Source: Centropus unirufus (lineage: Eukaryota > Chordata > Aves > Cuculiformes > Centropidae). Taken from it: a stretch of 64,000 nt of DNA. Position numbers and translations under genes: made by a program. Each line of letters begins with the position of its first letter. Position 1 is the first letter of the stretch. Location of the stretch: assembly GCA_013397695.1 (NCBI GenBank), contig VYZI01000025.1, positions 523,728 to 587,727 on the forward strand, given 5' to 3'. Under the pieces are notes generated by a model that ran no database searches, was not told where the DNA came from, and saw nothing but the letters and a program-made list of their open reading frames with translations. Below are positions 53,000 through 64,000 of this stretch, piece by piece.

Positions 53000-55900
53000 C
53001 TTTTTCTGCATTTCTTTGTTTCATTTTCATAATAGTTTTATTTTTATGTGTAATTTTTACACACATTAAAGGAGGTTTTTTAACGCAAAATACTGTGTAT
53101 AAGCATATAATGCATAAAGTTAGAGGATATGTGAATTTAGGTATTATTTTGACATAGTCATTACATTTCAGAGTTCAGGAGATTAAGAGGGACTAAGGTG
53201 ATTTATATTCTTACAGAAAATGTGTTTTAAGCTGCTTTTGCTTATAAGCATACACCTTGTCAGCTAGAATATGAAATTATAATCCTACAGTCTCTGAAAG
53301 ACAGTTTAATCATACATATTTCAAATATGTAAATGGAAAGAGTTGGTTTCTTCTAATGATTAGATTAAAACAATAAATGTTTAGAGAGCCCAGAGTCCAT
53401 GAACAATATTCAGATGTTTACACAAAGATGTGAAGATCACTTGAGGATGAGATCTAGACATGGGAAAATGTGAGAGTTTTACTTGTATAACAAGGACTTG
53501 AGGATCATTCTGAAAACAGGTGAAAATTTCACATCAATGTGTAACTGGGAATACCACATGGAATGTTAGTGATGGACTGGGCACTGATGGTGAATGTGTA
53601 GGAAGCAAGTAAGTTGCCACGTGAACAGTTTAGTGGATTTCTTTTTTTTTTTAACAGTAACATTGCTTGTTCTCTGCAAAGTTGATACAGCATGAATTTG
53701 GCATTTAAGATCAGTTAGAAGGCTTCAAAGGAGATCCCACGTAGAAATATTGTAGGATTATCCTGTTAAGAATAGTTTCCTGAGCGTGATGTGACAGTGT
53801 TGATTCAGGGTGGCTCGATGGCTGCATTTTGTTTCAGCCACAATTCAGGTACTCGGCTGCTTAGAAAATGAAATAGGAAAACCATTGCATGAGATTTTGC
53901 TGTAATATCTGATCCAGAGTCTGTAGCAAGTTATTCAGATAAAATACTATAAAATACATGAAGATAGCAACAAATAGAAGCATAGAAGCCTTGAGTATTT
54001 TGGTCCCAGTACAGCATTTAACTTGGAGTGAAATTTGATCAGATTTATACCATGAGTCCTGCTAAATAGTTACTTAAGTGTAGTGTCTGTGTTTCTGCTG
54101 AGGGGGCAGATTTTTAAATTAGTGTGCAGAGCAGCAGGGAAAGATGGTGAAATTAATTATTTAAGGTAGGCCTGATTCATGCTTCTCTCATTCTAGGACA
54201 GAAAATCAGACTTAAAGAACATACTTGTTTTATCATGTAGATTTGTTTAATTATTATATAGAAGACAAATTCTAATTAGTTCTTGTAATGTAGCATTTTA
54301 GGAAAGAAAAGTAGAAATATTCTGCTCAATAGTTTCTTTGGGGACTTTCCAGTATGTTAACCAGTCCTCTGTTGTGATGATTTTCTCAATACTTGGATGC
54401 CTCATGATCCCAGTCCCTTCTGGATGGAAGACTACATGATGTTTGTTATACTTCAGTCTCGTTTCTGTAGGTGAACTGTCATCACCTGTAATTCCCTGTG
54501 GGAGATACAGTTCTGAAACGTGGCCCTTACACTAAAGTGGTAGATTCTGTTATTTATGCAAAAAGGCATCTTAATAGTGTTGCAAAAAAAAAAAGAAAAA
54601 GACAAAGAGGGTTTTATCTCAGATTCCAGCTGTTTGTGGGGTTTTATTTTTGTTTCGTTTTTAATTCTGGAACAGTATTTCAAGGAACGTTCCTCTGACT
54701 ACACTCTTTATATATTATAAATTTATTTTTAATTTATATTTATACTATATAAATGCTGAAGCACAATTCTTGGTGTATATTGGTAAATAAAGGAAAGCTG
54801 TTTTGTTTGCAATTAAGTATTTTTTTTCCAGAAAGAGGGAATTAAATGCACAAGTAATACTTCCACAACTAAATTATTGTTACTGTTTAACATCTAATAT
54901 TAAGATGAATCTGCCCTTTAAAATCTGCAGCAGGATAAAATTCCATATACAAAGTTGAATATTGTAAGGAACATTTTCTCTGTTAGTACGTCATGAAAAA
55001 TAGGTGGTTCTTATTTGTCAAAATCTGGATGTCAAATGCTGACCTTTAAGTAGGTGATAAATTCCCAAAGGCAAAGAAGTGAATACCCTGAAAGAAGCAG
55101 CTGTTTTTTCTTTAACACAACCAGTAGGTCTTACTACAGCTTCAAATGCCATTTTTTTTTCCCAAGAAGTGTAATGAATAATTAAAATTACTTGCATATG
55201 TTTGAATTAATCTGGATAATTACACTGGGACTGCATGTAGAAAAAAAAAGTGGAACTAGTATCACTTCTGTTATTCTGGAGTAGTTACAAGAAACTGAAG
55301 CAAGTTGCATGATTTTTAATTCTTTACTAAGAGTCCGCTAATCTATTGTAACTAAAGTTGCTAAGATTAAAGCAGTTGGTTACAAAATGCAAATCCGTTG
55401 TGCCTGTATTTTTCTATAATACTTCTAAACGTCAAAAGGCTTTCTGCTAAATGAACGAGACCCTGCCTTAAGGCTTTCAAAATTGTTTTTAATGCTGAGC
55501 TTATGTAGAAATAAAGTAACTATACAAGCTGGTAGAAGAGGCTTCCGTGCCTTCCCCTGACTCTTGTGTGAGGCGTGAGTAAGTGTTCGGGGTGCGCTGT
55601 AGTCCAAGCTGTCTTTTGTCGGCTTGTCCTCAAATGAGTGCTTTAATAACTGATGCTCTTATCGGAAAGAGCTCAGGGCACGTACCTAGGGCTGCTTCTT
55701 GGCACCACACGCTCCTAATAACAGCTTTCAAAAGCAAGGATCTCTTGCCTTTCATTCTTGGGGCGAGAAGGGTTGCTTGCCTGAGAGGTAGCCACGGGTT
55801 ACAGCTCCATTTGTGAAGAAGGGGAGGTGGTTATTTGGTCAGGTGGGCCCAGCTTGCAGCTTCCTGAGGAAGAGGTGCTCCTCAAAGGCCCTTTGTGCCA

Positions 55901-56100
55901 GCCTCCACAGGCAGCGCTGAGTTCTCGTGGCTCTCTCTGGAAAATACGCATTGACGGGTCTCTAAAAGCTCAAAGGAAAGCTCAATAAATAGCAAAGAAA
56001 GGCTTTTCCCTAGCAACACACTGCCTTCAGCAGCTTGAGCCTTTAAACAGAAGGTCATATGACTGACATATTTGTCCCCTTGAGAGAGTGCTCACAATTC
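53000..56100. other. Unique intronic sequence with GC-rich patch
   Basis: AT-rich intron. About 55540-55960 is clearly richer in G, C and CpG than its flanks, without any recognisable gene. It ends near a 20-base T-run at 56101-56120. Confidence 0.5.
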
Positions 56101-56120
56101 TTTTTTTTTTTTTTTTTTTT
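56101..56120 (+). repeat. T20 homopolymer run
   Basis: Twenty consecutive T at the right edge of a GC-richer segment. It could be the reverse-complemented poly(A) tail of a retroposon oriented minus, but no retroposed body is recognised on its right flank. Confidence 0.85.
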
Positions 56121-56957
56121 ATTTCTCTGTATTTTTAAGCTCTGTGAAAGTGTGTTTTAGCCTGCCGTACAAGTGATGAGAGTAACCAGTTAGAATACCC
56201 CTCCTTCTGGGCTTCAAGAGCTCTGAGTGTTCGAGAGGAACAGTAGAAGCATCTGTGCTGTTTATGGAAGAGTTAACATTGATTTTTCTTAACAGTAACG
56301 TATGTATTAGCATACCAGTAAAATGCATGTAAGACATATATGTACTGCTATATTCAGCAGACCTGTGGGCTGTTCATACGCTTGCAAGCAGCTGGAAGTA
56401 ATTGTGAGCTTTTAGTACTTACTTTTTAGCAGCTGTTGAGCATTACTAAACATATATACTGAGTGCATAGGTCCTTTTAAACTTCCAGTGTTGGATTTCC
56501 TCAGTTGGACGGGAAAATTAAAACTTAGGTCAGTTGAATATTTGGACATTTTGCATGAAAATAAAATTATTTGTCCTCGTGGTAGCTGTGTACAGGATTT
56601 AAAATTAAGCAGTCTTTTTACTACTCCACCTTAGGGATTGTGTCTTTGTCTAGAAAAAGACAGCATGAGCAAAACTGTACTGTTACACTTTGTTATTTTA
56701 AAAATAAAACAATTTATGCAAATGTTTTACAAAAGGGAACAAGTGAAGTGCAGAAAATTCTTTTAATCACATTTAGCTGCAATGATTCTTCTTGCAAGTG
56801 TGACTGCAGCAGTGAATGTGACAGTCTAAGAAGCTACTGGAAGACCGGTGCTCCCTGAATGCCAACATTTTTTAACTGAATAAGCCTAGACATTCATGTT
56901 TTAAATCTATATTCTGATACACGGGTTCATTTTAATTAGCCAGCATTATCTTTTCAG

Positions 56958-57068
56958 GACATCTCAAGCTGAAGATAAAAATGTCTTGAAAGTTACTAGT
57001 GCAGCTTCAATTCCAATGTTGAAGTCTGCAGCCCTGGATCCAGAGTTTAATGAAACATGTGAGAGAAG
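56958..57068 (+). other. Exon-like segment with splice-site-like borders, unidentified
   Basis: A 111-base segment follows ATTATCTTTTCAG (acceptor-like) and ends AGAGAAG|GTACAT (donor-like). Its length is a multiple of three, and one frame is open across it: after one leading base it reads TSQAEDKNVLKVTSAAS and later ALDPEFNETCER. The frame is also open for 16 codons upstream of the acceptor and closes shortly after the donor. Its composition is protein-like and unlike the surrounding AT-rich translations. It is not any QKI exon I know. It might be an unannotated cassette exon, an exon of a nested gene, or chance. Confidence 0.25.
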
Positions 57069-58107
57069 GTACATTTGAAAGATGTGTACTACTTTGACAG
57101 CAACAGTCTTTGTACTCCTTGTCACCAGCAGTTAGTTTTCTTTTGTTGCTTTAAAGAGAGAGACTTCTTACATTCTTTCTAGGTTACTAAATTTGATATG
57201 AAATGTCATTTTTCTTAGAATTTATTTAAATTATTTCTGGGTTGGAACTAATTAAAAGCATAATGGACATGTTTTCCATATGAGAACATGGGATCATATT
57301 TCAGTACTATTTTGAGAATGAAAGGCTTTGTTTATGTACTAAATCTTTAGCATAACTGGAAACAAAATTAGCTGGCACTGGGGTCTCTAGAGTTTGTAAC
57401 AAAATACTAGTTTTGAAACCCCTTTATGGGGTTTGTATGTATACTGCCCCAGCGCCCTCCCATCCCAATGTCAGAGTACAGTGTCTTTGTACTCAAGGGG
57501 AATTTAAAGCCATTCAGAGTGTATAAACTCAAAATTTGAATAGAAGCCTCCTGGGATGATTGAGGAAAAATTAATATTAGAGGTCAAGCCAGACTTATCT
57601 ACGAGGATTTTGATGATTCCATTGAGTTATTTTTAACAACTGCCTTTAATCTGCACCTATGAGAACAACCACCACCACCATAGGTAGTTTTCGTAGCAGA
57701 AGTTGGTGAAGTTAATATTAAAGTTACTTAAAACTCAGGAGGCTTTAAAGCATTTTTCCTGATATAAATGGAGTGTGGCAACGCTGTCTCAAAATGTCTT
57801 GGCATTGTTCAGCCTGTTTGAAGGTCATGTTTGATTTCTGCTTTGTTCAGGTTCCCAGGGTGTTCCAGGTTCTCTGGATATTGCTGGTAGGGGAGCTGTA
57901 TGTGGGAAATTTCTACCAGAGCCTTGTCTGGGAGTGTGTCATTCAGGGCTTATGGTTTAGGTAGTGCTTTCAGAATTAGAGTAAGCAGCAAGGAGGAATT
58001 TTGAATGCCCGGCATTACAAAATTAGAAATATCAAAACCAAAGTGTTTAGCTCAAAGTTTTTTAACTGGGCTTGCACATTCCTGAAACTAGATATAATAC
58101 ATTGTAT

Positions 58108-58112
58108 NNNNN
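58108..58112. other. Assembly gap (NNNNN) inside an inverted repeat
   Basis: Five N. The left flank ends ACATTGTAT and the right flank begins CTTAATACAATGT. ACATTGTAT and ATACAATGT are perfect 9-bp inverted repeats around the gap, so the missing bases lie in a potential hairpin loop. The true gap size is unknown. Confidence 0.95.
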
Positions 58113-59184
58113 CTTAATACAATGTGAGCTTGTGTTTAATATCTTTGCTAATAAATGTTAGTGTATTTCAGTATATTTGTATATTTTGGAAAGTAGTTTA
58201 GAAGCTATTGTATAAATGTGTATTTTCTTTTAATATTATTTGGATATGCGTGCCTCCCGAAAGATGCATTCCTGTTCTGGAGCTTTGTGAATTGCTGAAG
58301 CTATTTTGTGTGGTGTATACAGATTCTTGTCACTGATTTTATTAACAACATTAAAAAGCTGAGGTGTGAGGGGAGGAGGAATGATAAATCAAAAAGAAAA
58401 AGAAAGGCTAAATAAAAAGCAAGTTATGGATTTAAGTATGTTGAGTTTTAAGTATAACTGACCCAAGGGACCATACGTCTTTGAAAACCCCCAAACCGTA
58501 TGATTTAAATATGAGCCTATTACATCTTCTAAAGAAATGTTGGGACAGATTTAAAAATCTGTTAAGGTCAGCAAAATCCTGCTGGTGATCATCCTCCAGT
58601 GCATTAACTGCTAGTACCGAGAGGGTATATGTATGGTTAAGGCAAGCCTGCAATTCCACTGTTGCTCTATTTCAGTCTGTCTTATAAAATGCACTTCATG
58701 CTGATTTTCTCTACCTTATCTGTATTTTTGTCCTGCAGAAATGGGGAGTGAGGGAGGGAGGGCAAAAGGGACTCTCAAAAATATTACTGGTAAGCCAAGT
58801 ATCATGATTGAACAAGGATATGTCAGATAAGGTGATGGGAAGTGTAAAAAGATATGCTGCCTTTTCCCCCTGGTGTATCTTTAACATTATGACCAATGAA
58901 TTTGTCAAGTCAAACAGCACAGTGTTCTTTGCATATCATTTGAACTGAGAGCTTGCTTTGAAGAAGATAAGCAGACTGGGTTGCCCAGAAGAAATAATGA
59001 TGCTAATTTATCTTTGCCTGTCCTCATAGACATAGCAGTGTGTGTCGGCATTGGAAAGGAAATATAGAAATAACTGAGCTAGGGCTTGCCACCTATTCAA
59101 TGCCAGGGATATTCAATGCATGCAGGGACTTTAAAAAATAAAGCTGGTTTTAAAGTAGTGATTTATTTTACGTTGTCTCGAAAG

Positions 59185-59258
59185 TATTTGGAAACGTTTC
59201 CTCTGATAAGAGCAGCTGCCATATTTGGAAACGTTTCCTCTGATAAGAACAGTTGCCA
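59185..59258 (+). repeat. 37-bp tandem duplication, two copies
   Basis: TATTTGGAAACGTTTCCTCT, then GATAAGAGCAGCTGCCA, is followed directly by a second copy differing at two positions (GAACAGTTGCC). Each unit contains the palindromic core GGAAACGTTTCC. The copies are recent enough to be about 95% identical. Confidence 0.92.
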
Positions 59259-62200
59259 AATTATGCCAAAAAAGATCTCCTTGGCAAATTCTCAGCATGA
59301 AAAAAAGCTGTGTTGGAGGCTCCCTGCTCCGTCACTATCAGAAATGTATAACCAAGAGTGAGAAAGTCTAAGTAACATATGTTTACAAAAAACCTGTAAC
59401 TATCAATATTTACATTCTGGGCAGGAGAAACGTGGAATTCTCTGTCATATGTTTTGAGGCGAAGAGATGATAGGATGTTTTCCTTAACACTGAGCCGTAG
59501 AGCAGCTTACCAGAAGTAAAAACCTTTATGAAAGTAAAATCTGATGTCTTGCAGTAGGTAGTGGATTAATAGTTTAGGTACTCACCTTCAGTTTCCTTTA
59601 AAAAGTTCTTTCCTTTGTGTTTTACATCTGGTTGCCTGTCATCTTGCCGAGGATTTCATTGGCATAGAAAATCACAGTATTTTAACAACTAAAAGAAAGC
59701 CCTTCCAAACACAGAATAGATCTTAAGTGCGTATGCCTTAGATGCAAGAATTCAAATGTATTTTATTTGGCCTATAATATTTTATATTTTACAACACATA
59801 TTAATGTCTGAGATCTGGGTTTGGTTTAATATGTGTACGTCTAGGAATTTGTAGGATATTGTTTGTGAGGTCTTCTGTTTATAAATTATGAATGGAAGTT
59901 TTTGTCCCTGAATAGAGACATTCATGTACAAAGACCGTCTGACTGGTGTATGGTATGTTAGGAATACTTACTGATCTACAAGTGAATTGCAGTGGAACAT
60001 TTTTCTTTGTCAGGGAGATAAAAGCATTCTAGTGCCCGGGGAGTCTGGCAAGTGTCACAGCACAAGCCTCCAAACTGCATCTGTGTGGCTGTGTAGCAGC
60101 TGGGGACTGTAGGAAGGCAGGGTGACAGACCGGGGTGGGAGTGTGGTATGATGTGTGACAGTACATCCTGAGTAAGAAGGGTGAGATCACTAGCAGTAAA
60201 ACATTTCAGTGATGCTATTGTGTTTTACCACTATTCTTACCAAATTAATAAATTGCAGGTGGCTCATACCATACAAATACACAGTTTAAAGAATAATGAA
60301 AGTCTTTGTTTTTTATGTGTGTCTTCCAGACTTGTGGTTGTATAAAAGTTGTTCATGTTGCAATTGTAAATTACTTTCCTCTTTGAAGAAGAGTTTTAAG
60401 TATCTATTCGTGCTCGCTAGTATAGTATTCTTCCATAACTGCCGAGTGCTATGCCTGTCTATTTGGAGTGAGCGTAGAATAATTGATTGCCTCATCTGTG
60501 TACTAAAAAGTACAATGTGTTATTGGCAAAATTCTCTACCTGAAGTGTGGAGCAAAGCATATGAACTTGGGCAGAATGTGGTAGCTGGAACAGGTGTCTT
60601 CAACGGTGGCAGGAAAGGTGTCCGAATGCTGGTGCTTATTGTTCTGGCAGAGGTGGTGTGGGGCAGGCAGGAAGGTAGCCTGCACGTGAGAAGTTGCTGA
60701 GGTGCTGCTCTTTGGTGCCCTTGTGTTGCCGAGGGTGCTCAGTCATTCTTTCTATGAACCCGGTAGGGCTGTCCTGCGGGCCAGATTGGGTCTGGCAGCA
60801 GCATGGCAAGGCAGTATGGCCAGGCTGGCTCCACTGGATGCTAGTTTGTGGGTCTCAGCTCTGTACTAAACATTGTACTTGATCCTGCTTTTCTTTTAAG
60901 ATGGTGTCTTTCCTTATCTATTGTAGTTTGTTGTAGGCTTCTCAGAGCTGACTGTACACAGAATAAGTCTGCCTGTCACCTCTGAAGACTGTTGTCATCT
61001 TCTGAAGTCTTCATTGTCATAGCACAGTGAATGCACTTTGTATGGAGTCTGCATGCCTGTGTTCTCTACCCTGATACCATATCTATCTAGTATGTTTTAT
61101 GTATGAATAAGAAGTTAAACTCTATGATACTCTTAAGGGCGTACTCTATTTGTATGAGAATCTGAGTCATTTAAGTGCCTAATAATAATTTCATAATAAT
61201 TCTCTGAGCATCCTGAGGTATATGAAGTTAAAGTATAGCTTGGGCACTGATAATGAAAAGAAGTCACTAAAAAATTGAATTATCCGAGCTCCTGTTTCAT
61301 GACTTAAAACAAGCTTACTAATAGCACATTAAATAAGTGCATTCCTCTTTTTTTTTCCAGACAGTATTGCCCAATGTAGGAGGCAGAACTGTGGGTTTCA
61401 TTGGGCATCAGTATAGTCAGTGTTGTGTATTTCATTTGAAATCGTGTTATTTTGGGAAGTGTTTTCCCCAGAGCCTTCATGGTACTTGTAATCATTCCTA
61501 GCATTTTGAACCTTGTGGCTTTTTGTCCTTCTCCAATAAAGATTAAAAAATAAGTCACTTAGCATGATAGCGGCCTGATAGTGGCCGCTATCATTTGGTT
61601 TCCGATAGGTGTTTTTGTTGCTAGCCCAAGGAGAGCTGCACTGCTGTGAGGAGCAGTGTTCACAGAACAGTAACTGCTGTTGTCTGTGCCCAGTCGGCTT
61701 TGCTAGGATTTACTGCTCGCATCTCTTCAGTATTTGTATTCAGTGAGCGGTTGCAAGTGCTTCCATTTAAAGAATTATGTTTCAAGATGCCATTTAAGGG
61801 TTTTTTTTCTTAATCTGCATGTTATATTGTACATGAGAAATAGAAGGAAATCGCTGGAGATTTAAGAGGATGAGAGGTTTGAGTCACTTGAGCTTTAACT
61901 TAGTAATGCAAATCTGGCTTTAAGTGACCTTATTGATGTTTGCTCAAAGTAGCTTCCTCTTGGTACAAATGACTGAGCTTTGTTGTAGCTATTGTACAGG
62001 TAATGTACTGGCCCTTTAGAGATCGCCTTTGTATCCCTGCTGCAACCTCTCTTAACTGGAACAGGGAGTGCCTGCGGAAATGCCTCGAGCGAAGATAGAT
62101 TGCAGCGGTGTGCCTCATTTGATCATCTGTCAGCAAGGAAGAGAGAGGATAGGACAGGCAAAAGCATGGGCCATTGCTCTATCCCAGCTCTTGGAAATTT

Positions 62201-64000
62201 CAGAGTCCGGCTAGTGGTGAATGATGCTCAAGCGGAGAGCTTGACGCCAGAGAATGAGGGACCCGACAGCGTATCTGCAAGGCTCCTGACCGCTTTTGTG
62301 ATTTACGCCTTGAAGAGGTGTGGCAAGGGACTTGAAAGTTTAGGGTGCAAGGGTGTCGTAGGTTTTGAGCAGTACTAGAAGGGTAGTGCAAATCGTGCTG
62401 AGCACCCATGTCTTGAGGAGATAGTATTGTAAAATAAACAGTGCCATCTTCAGGGAGGAGCCAGCATGATGCCCTTGTGGTTAGCACTAAAGGTGTTCTG
62501 AAAGCGTTTGGATTTTTTTTGTTGGAGTTAGTTTTTATTTTTTTTCTCTCTAATAAATGCTTTGAAAAACACGCTTGTCAACTGCTGAGCAGTGCTTTAT
62601 TTAGATTAGTAAATCTCAAAAAGTAAGGACTTGGTCTGTTTTGTATGCTGAAGTCCATTATTATTTTTGTAAACGTACTTTGTGTCAAACCTAGGTAATT
62701 GCACCATCTTTTCTCATAGGAAGCACAGGGAAATCTTAAAGATCCAAAGGAAAAAATCATTGCTTACTGCTTTTAAATTGTTATAGCTCCTTTTTTGGGG
62801 GGTGTCAGGAGGGGAAAGGTGTTCTCAGTCTTAAAACTACTATCCTATAAATAGTTACATTTGGGAAATATTCGCTGTTGTGCAAAATCTGGGATTAGAG
62901 TTACTAAAATTATCCTTCAAAGCAGAATGTAAGATTCAGCATTAACTGAGACTCATTAATAGTGTCAGATCAATCACCTGAACTCTTATTTGGAGGAAGC
63001 GAGCAATTTTAGTAACATTAATGGAAGTATATGGGAGTTGCAGCTGACATTGTGAGGAGGGGTTTTTCTGGTGGTGGCTTTTTTTTTTCTTGTTACACAG
63101 TATAACCATTATGGGAGGAGGGGAAAAAATTGAATCAGTGTGTGAAAAGTCCTTATTACTAAAATAAATTATATAAGGTATATGTAGAATGACAAGAATT
63201 TGTGAGTTGTGGAAAGGCAGATAGATTCGGAAATGTTTTTATTGGGTCATAATTTTCTAGGTAATTGACCAGCAAAGATACAATGGTGTAATACTTTCTA
63301 AAAAAGTAGAAGTAAATTATAAGTCTATTCTAAGTATGTCTTATCAAGCATGCTACAATCGGTACATTTTGTATTCCAGAGGGTCTGATTTTAATGACTA
63401 TGGAGTTCGAGGTTTCTGGATGGTACAGTACTTAACAGTACGATTAATTTGTGGTTTAAAGTGGTAATTGAATGTGTATTTACTTCTTCAATATTAGTCT
63501 TAGCTTGGTCTGTCCCACAGTATTTAGTATACAAAGATGATGTTTTACTTTCAGTATATGTTTGACAACAACATAAATTGTTTCTATGTGTAATCTTTGT
63601 GTTTAATCAAGTCCTCAGTATTACAGTTAGGACTTTTATTTCTGCAGTCTGAACATAATTTAGTGTTGATTTTAAGTTGTTGAGAAAAATCAGGTGTAAA
63701 ATTTCCACTGCAAGGGGTGGTGGTCCTTGAGCATACCTTGCACTAATTACTATATTTGCTTTGATACAATTTGTAGACTTGTTTGGTCTTGTAATGTAGT
63801 AAAATTGTTCTCTACAGTTTTGGACTAAAGTTTTAACTATATTTTGCTGTAAAATAGCCTGAAATAGTATTTCGCTGTACAGTGGGTACGCTAAATATAG
63901 ATAATCATATTAACTCTTAACTAGCTTGAGATCGTGTTTCACCTAGGCAGTGCTGTAATGGGCACAAAGATATTTAATAGATTATGGTTGATGCTCTTGG
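59259..64000. other. Unique intronic sequence to window end
   Basis: AT-rich intron. A GC- and CpG-richer patch spans about 62040-62480, with opposite-strand open frames (62100-62378 plus, 62200-62487 minus) that show no known motif. The 12-bp hairpin at 61564 is listed separately. No exon 5 of QKI is seen up to the end. Confidence 0.55.
61564..61594. repeat. Perfect 12-bp inverted repeat, 7-base loop, GC-rich core
   Basis: ATGATAGCGGCC (61564-61575) and GGCCGCTATCAT (61583-61594) form a perfect stem around TGATAGT. The stem core GCGGCC/GGCCGC contains CpG and stands out in an AT-rich setting. GATAG occurs in the left arm and again in the loop. Function is unknown: it could be a cruciform-forming site or a paired GATA-type site. 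Confidence 0.9.

Larger units (their letters stand above)
32100..64000 (+). other. QKI: QKI intron 4, 5' part (partial)
   Basis: Sequence after the donor is assigned to the next QKI intron. The following exon should start in phase 0 with codons for AEGEDSLKKMQLMEL. I looked for this and its characteristic stretch (NGTYRDANIK) on the plus strand and did not find it, so the intron extends past the window end. It contains three CR1 fragments, a CpG-dense islet, and several hairpins. An undetected nested gene is possible but unsupported. Confidence 0.8.

Noticed and set aside
52741..53157. Plus-strand 138-codon frame
   Set aside because: Its first part lies antisense to the CR1 element and the remainder is AT-rich; it is a chance frame.

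Overview
The window is vertebrate, and most likely avian, nuclear DNA. It is AT-rich, intron-dominated sequence with few interspersed repeats. Every transposable element I can recognise is a 5'-truncated, decayed CR1 LINE. One CR1 copy ends in the ATTCTATG/ATTCTGTA-type 8-bp tail unit typical of sauropsid CR1 3' ends. Turtles and crocodilians also carry CR1, so 'bird' is an inference from low repeat density and compact layout, not a proof. A 5-base run of N (58108-58112) marks an assembly gap.

The only gene I can identify with confidence is QKI (Quaking, a STAR-family KH RNA-binding protein), on the + strand. One coding exon is present, at 31956-32099. It is 144 bp and 48 codons long, phase 0 at both ends, and matches residues 135-182 of the mammalian protein (the C-terminal part of the KH region up to the QUA2 boundary). 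The sequence before it is the 3' part of the preceding intron (intron 3 in the usual human numbering). The sequence after it is the start of the next intron (intron 4). I searched by eye for the next exon (starting AEGEDSLKK...) and did not find it, so intron 4 appears to exceed 31.9 kb here.

Layout: 1-~325, CR1 fragment, minus strand; ~326-31955, intron 3, mostly unique AT-rich sequence with a GC-rich islet near 19.6-19.8 kb, another near 24.7-25.1 kb, and a CR1 3' end at 28.6 kb; 31956-32099, QKI exon; 32100-64000, intron 4, with CR1 copies at 33.3, 49.0 and 51.0-53.0 kb, a CpG-dense islet at 46.5-47.0 kb, further GC-rich patches at 55.5-56.0 and 62.0-62.5 kb, and several notable inverted repeats. 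The largest, at 40148-40212, could fold into a precursor-microRNA-like hairpin.

Three stretches look more protein-like than the rest but match no family I recognise: 31207-31534 on the minus strand, 36750-37171 on the plus strand, and 56958-57068 on the plus strand, the last flanked by splice-site-like signals. They are reported as low-confidence coding-like or pseudogene candidates. No tRNA, rRNA, CRISPR array, operon or intact mobile element is visible, and I found no clearly new biological system. The CpG islet, the 40.1-kb hairpin and the coding-like patches are the best leads.
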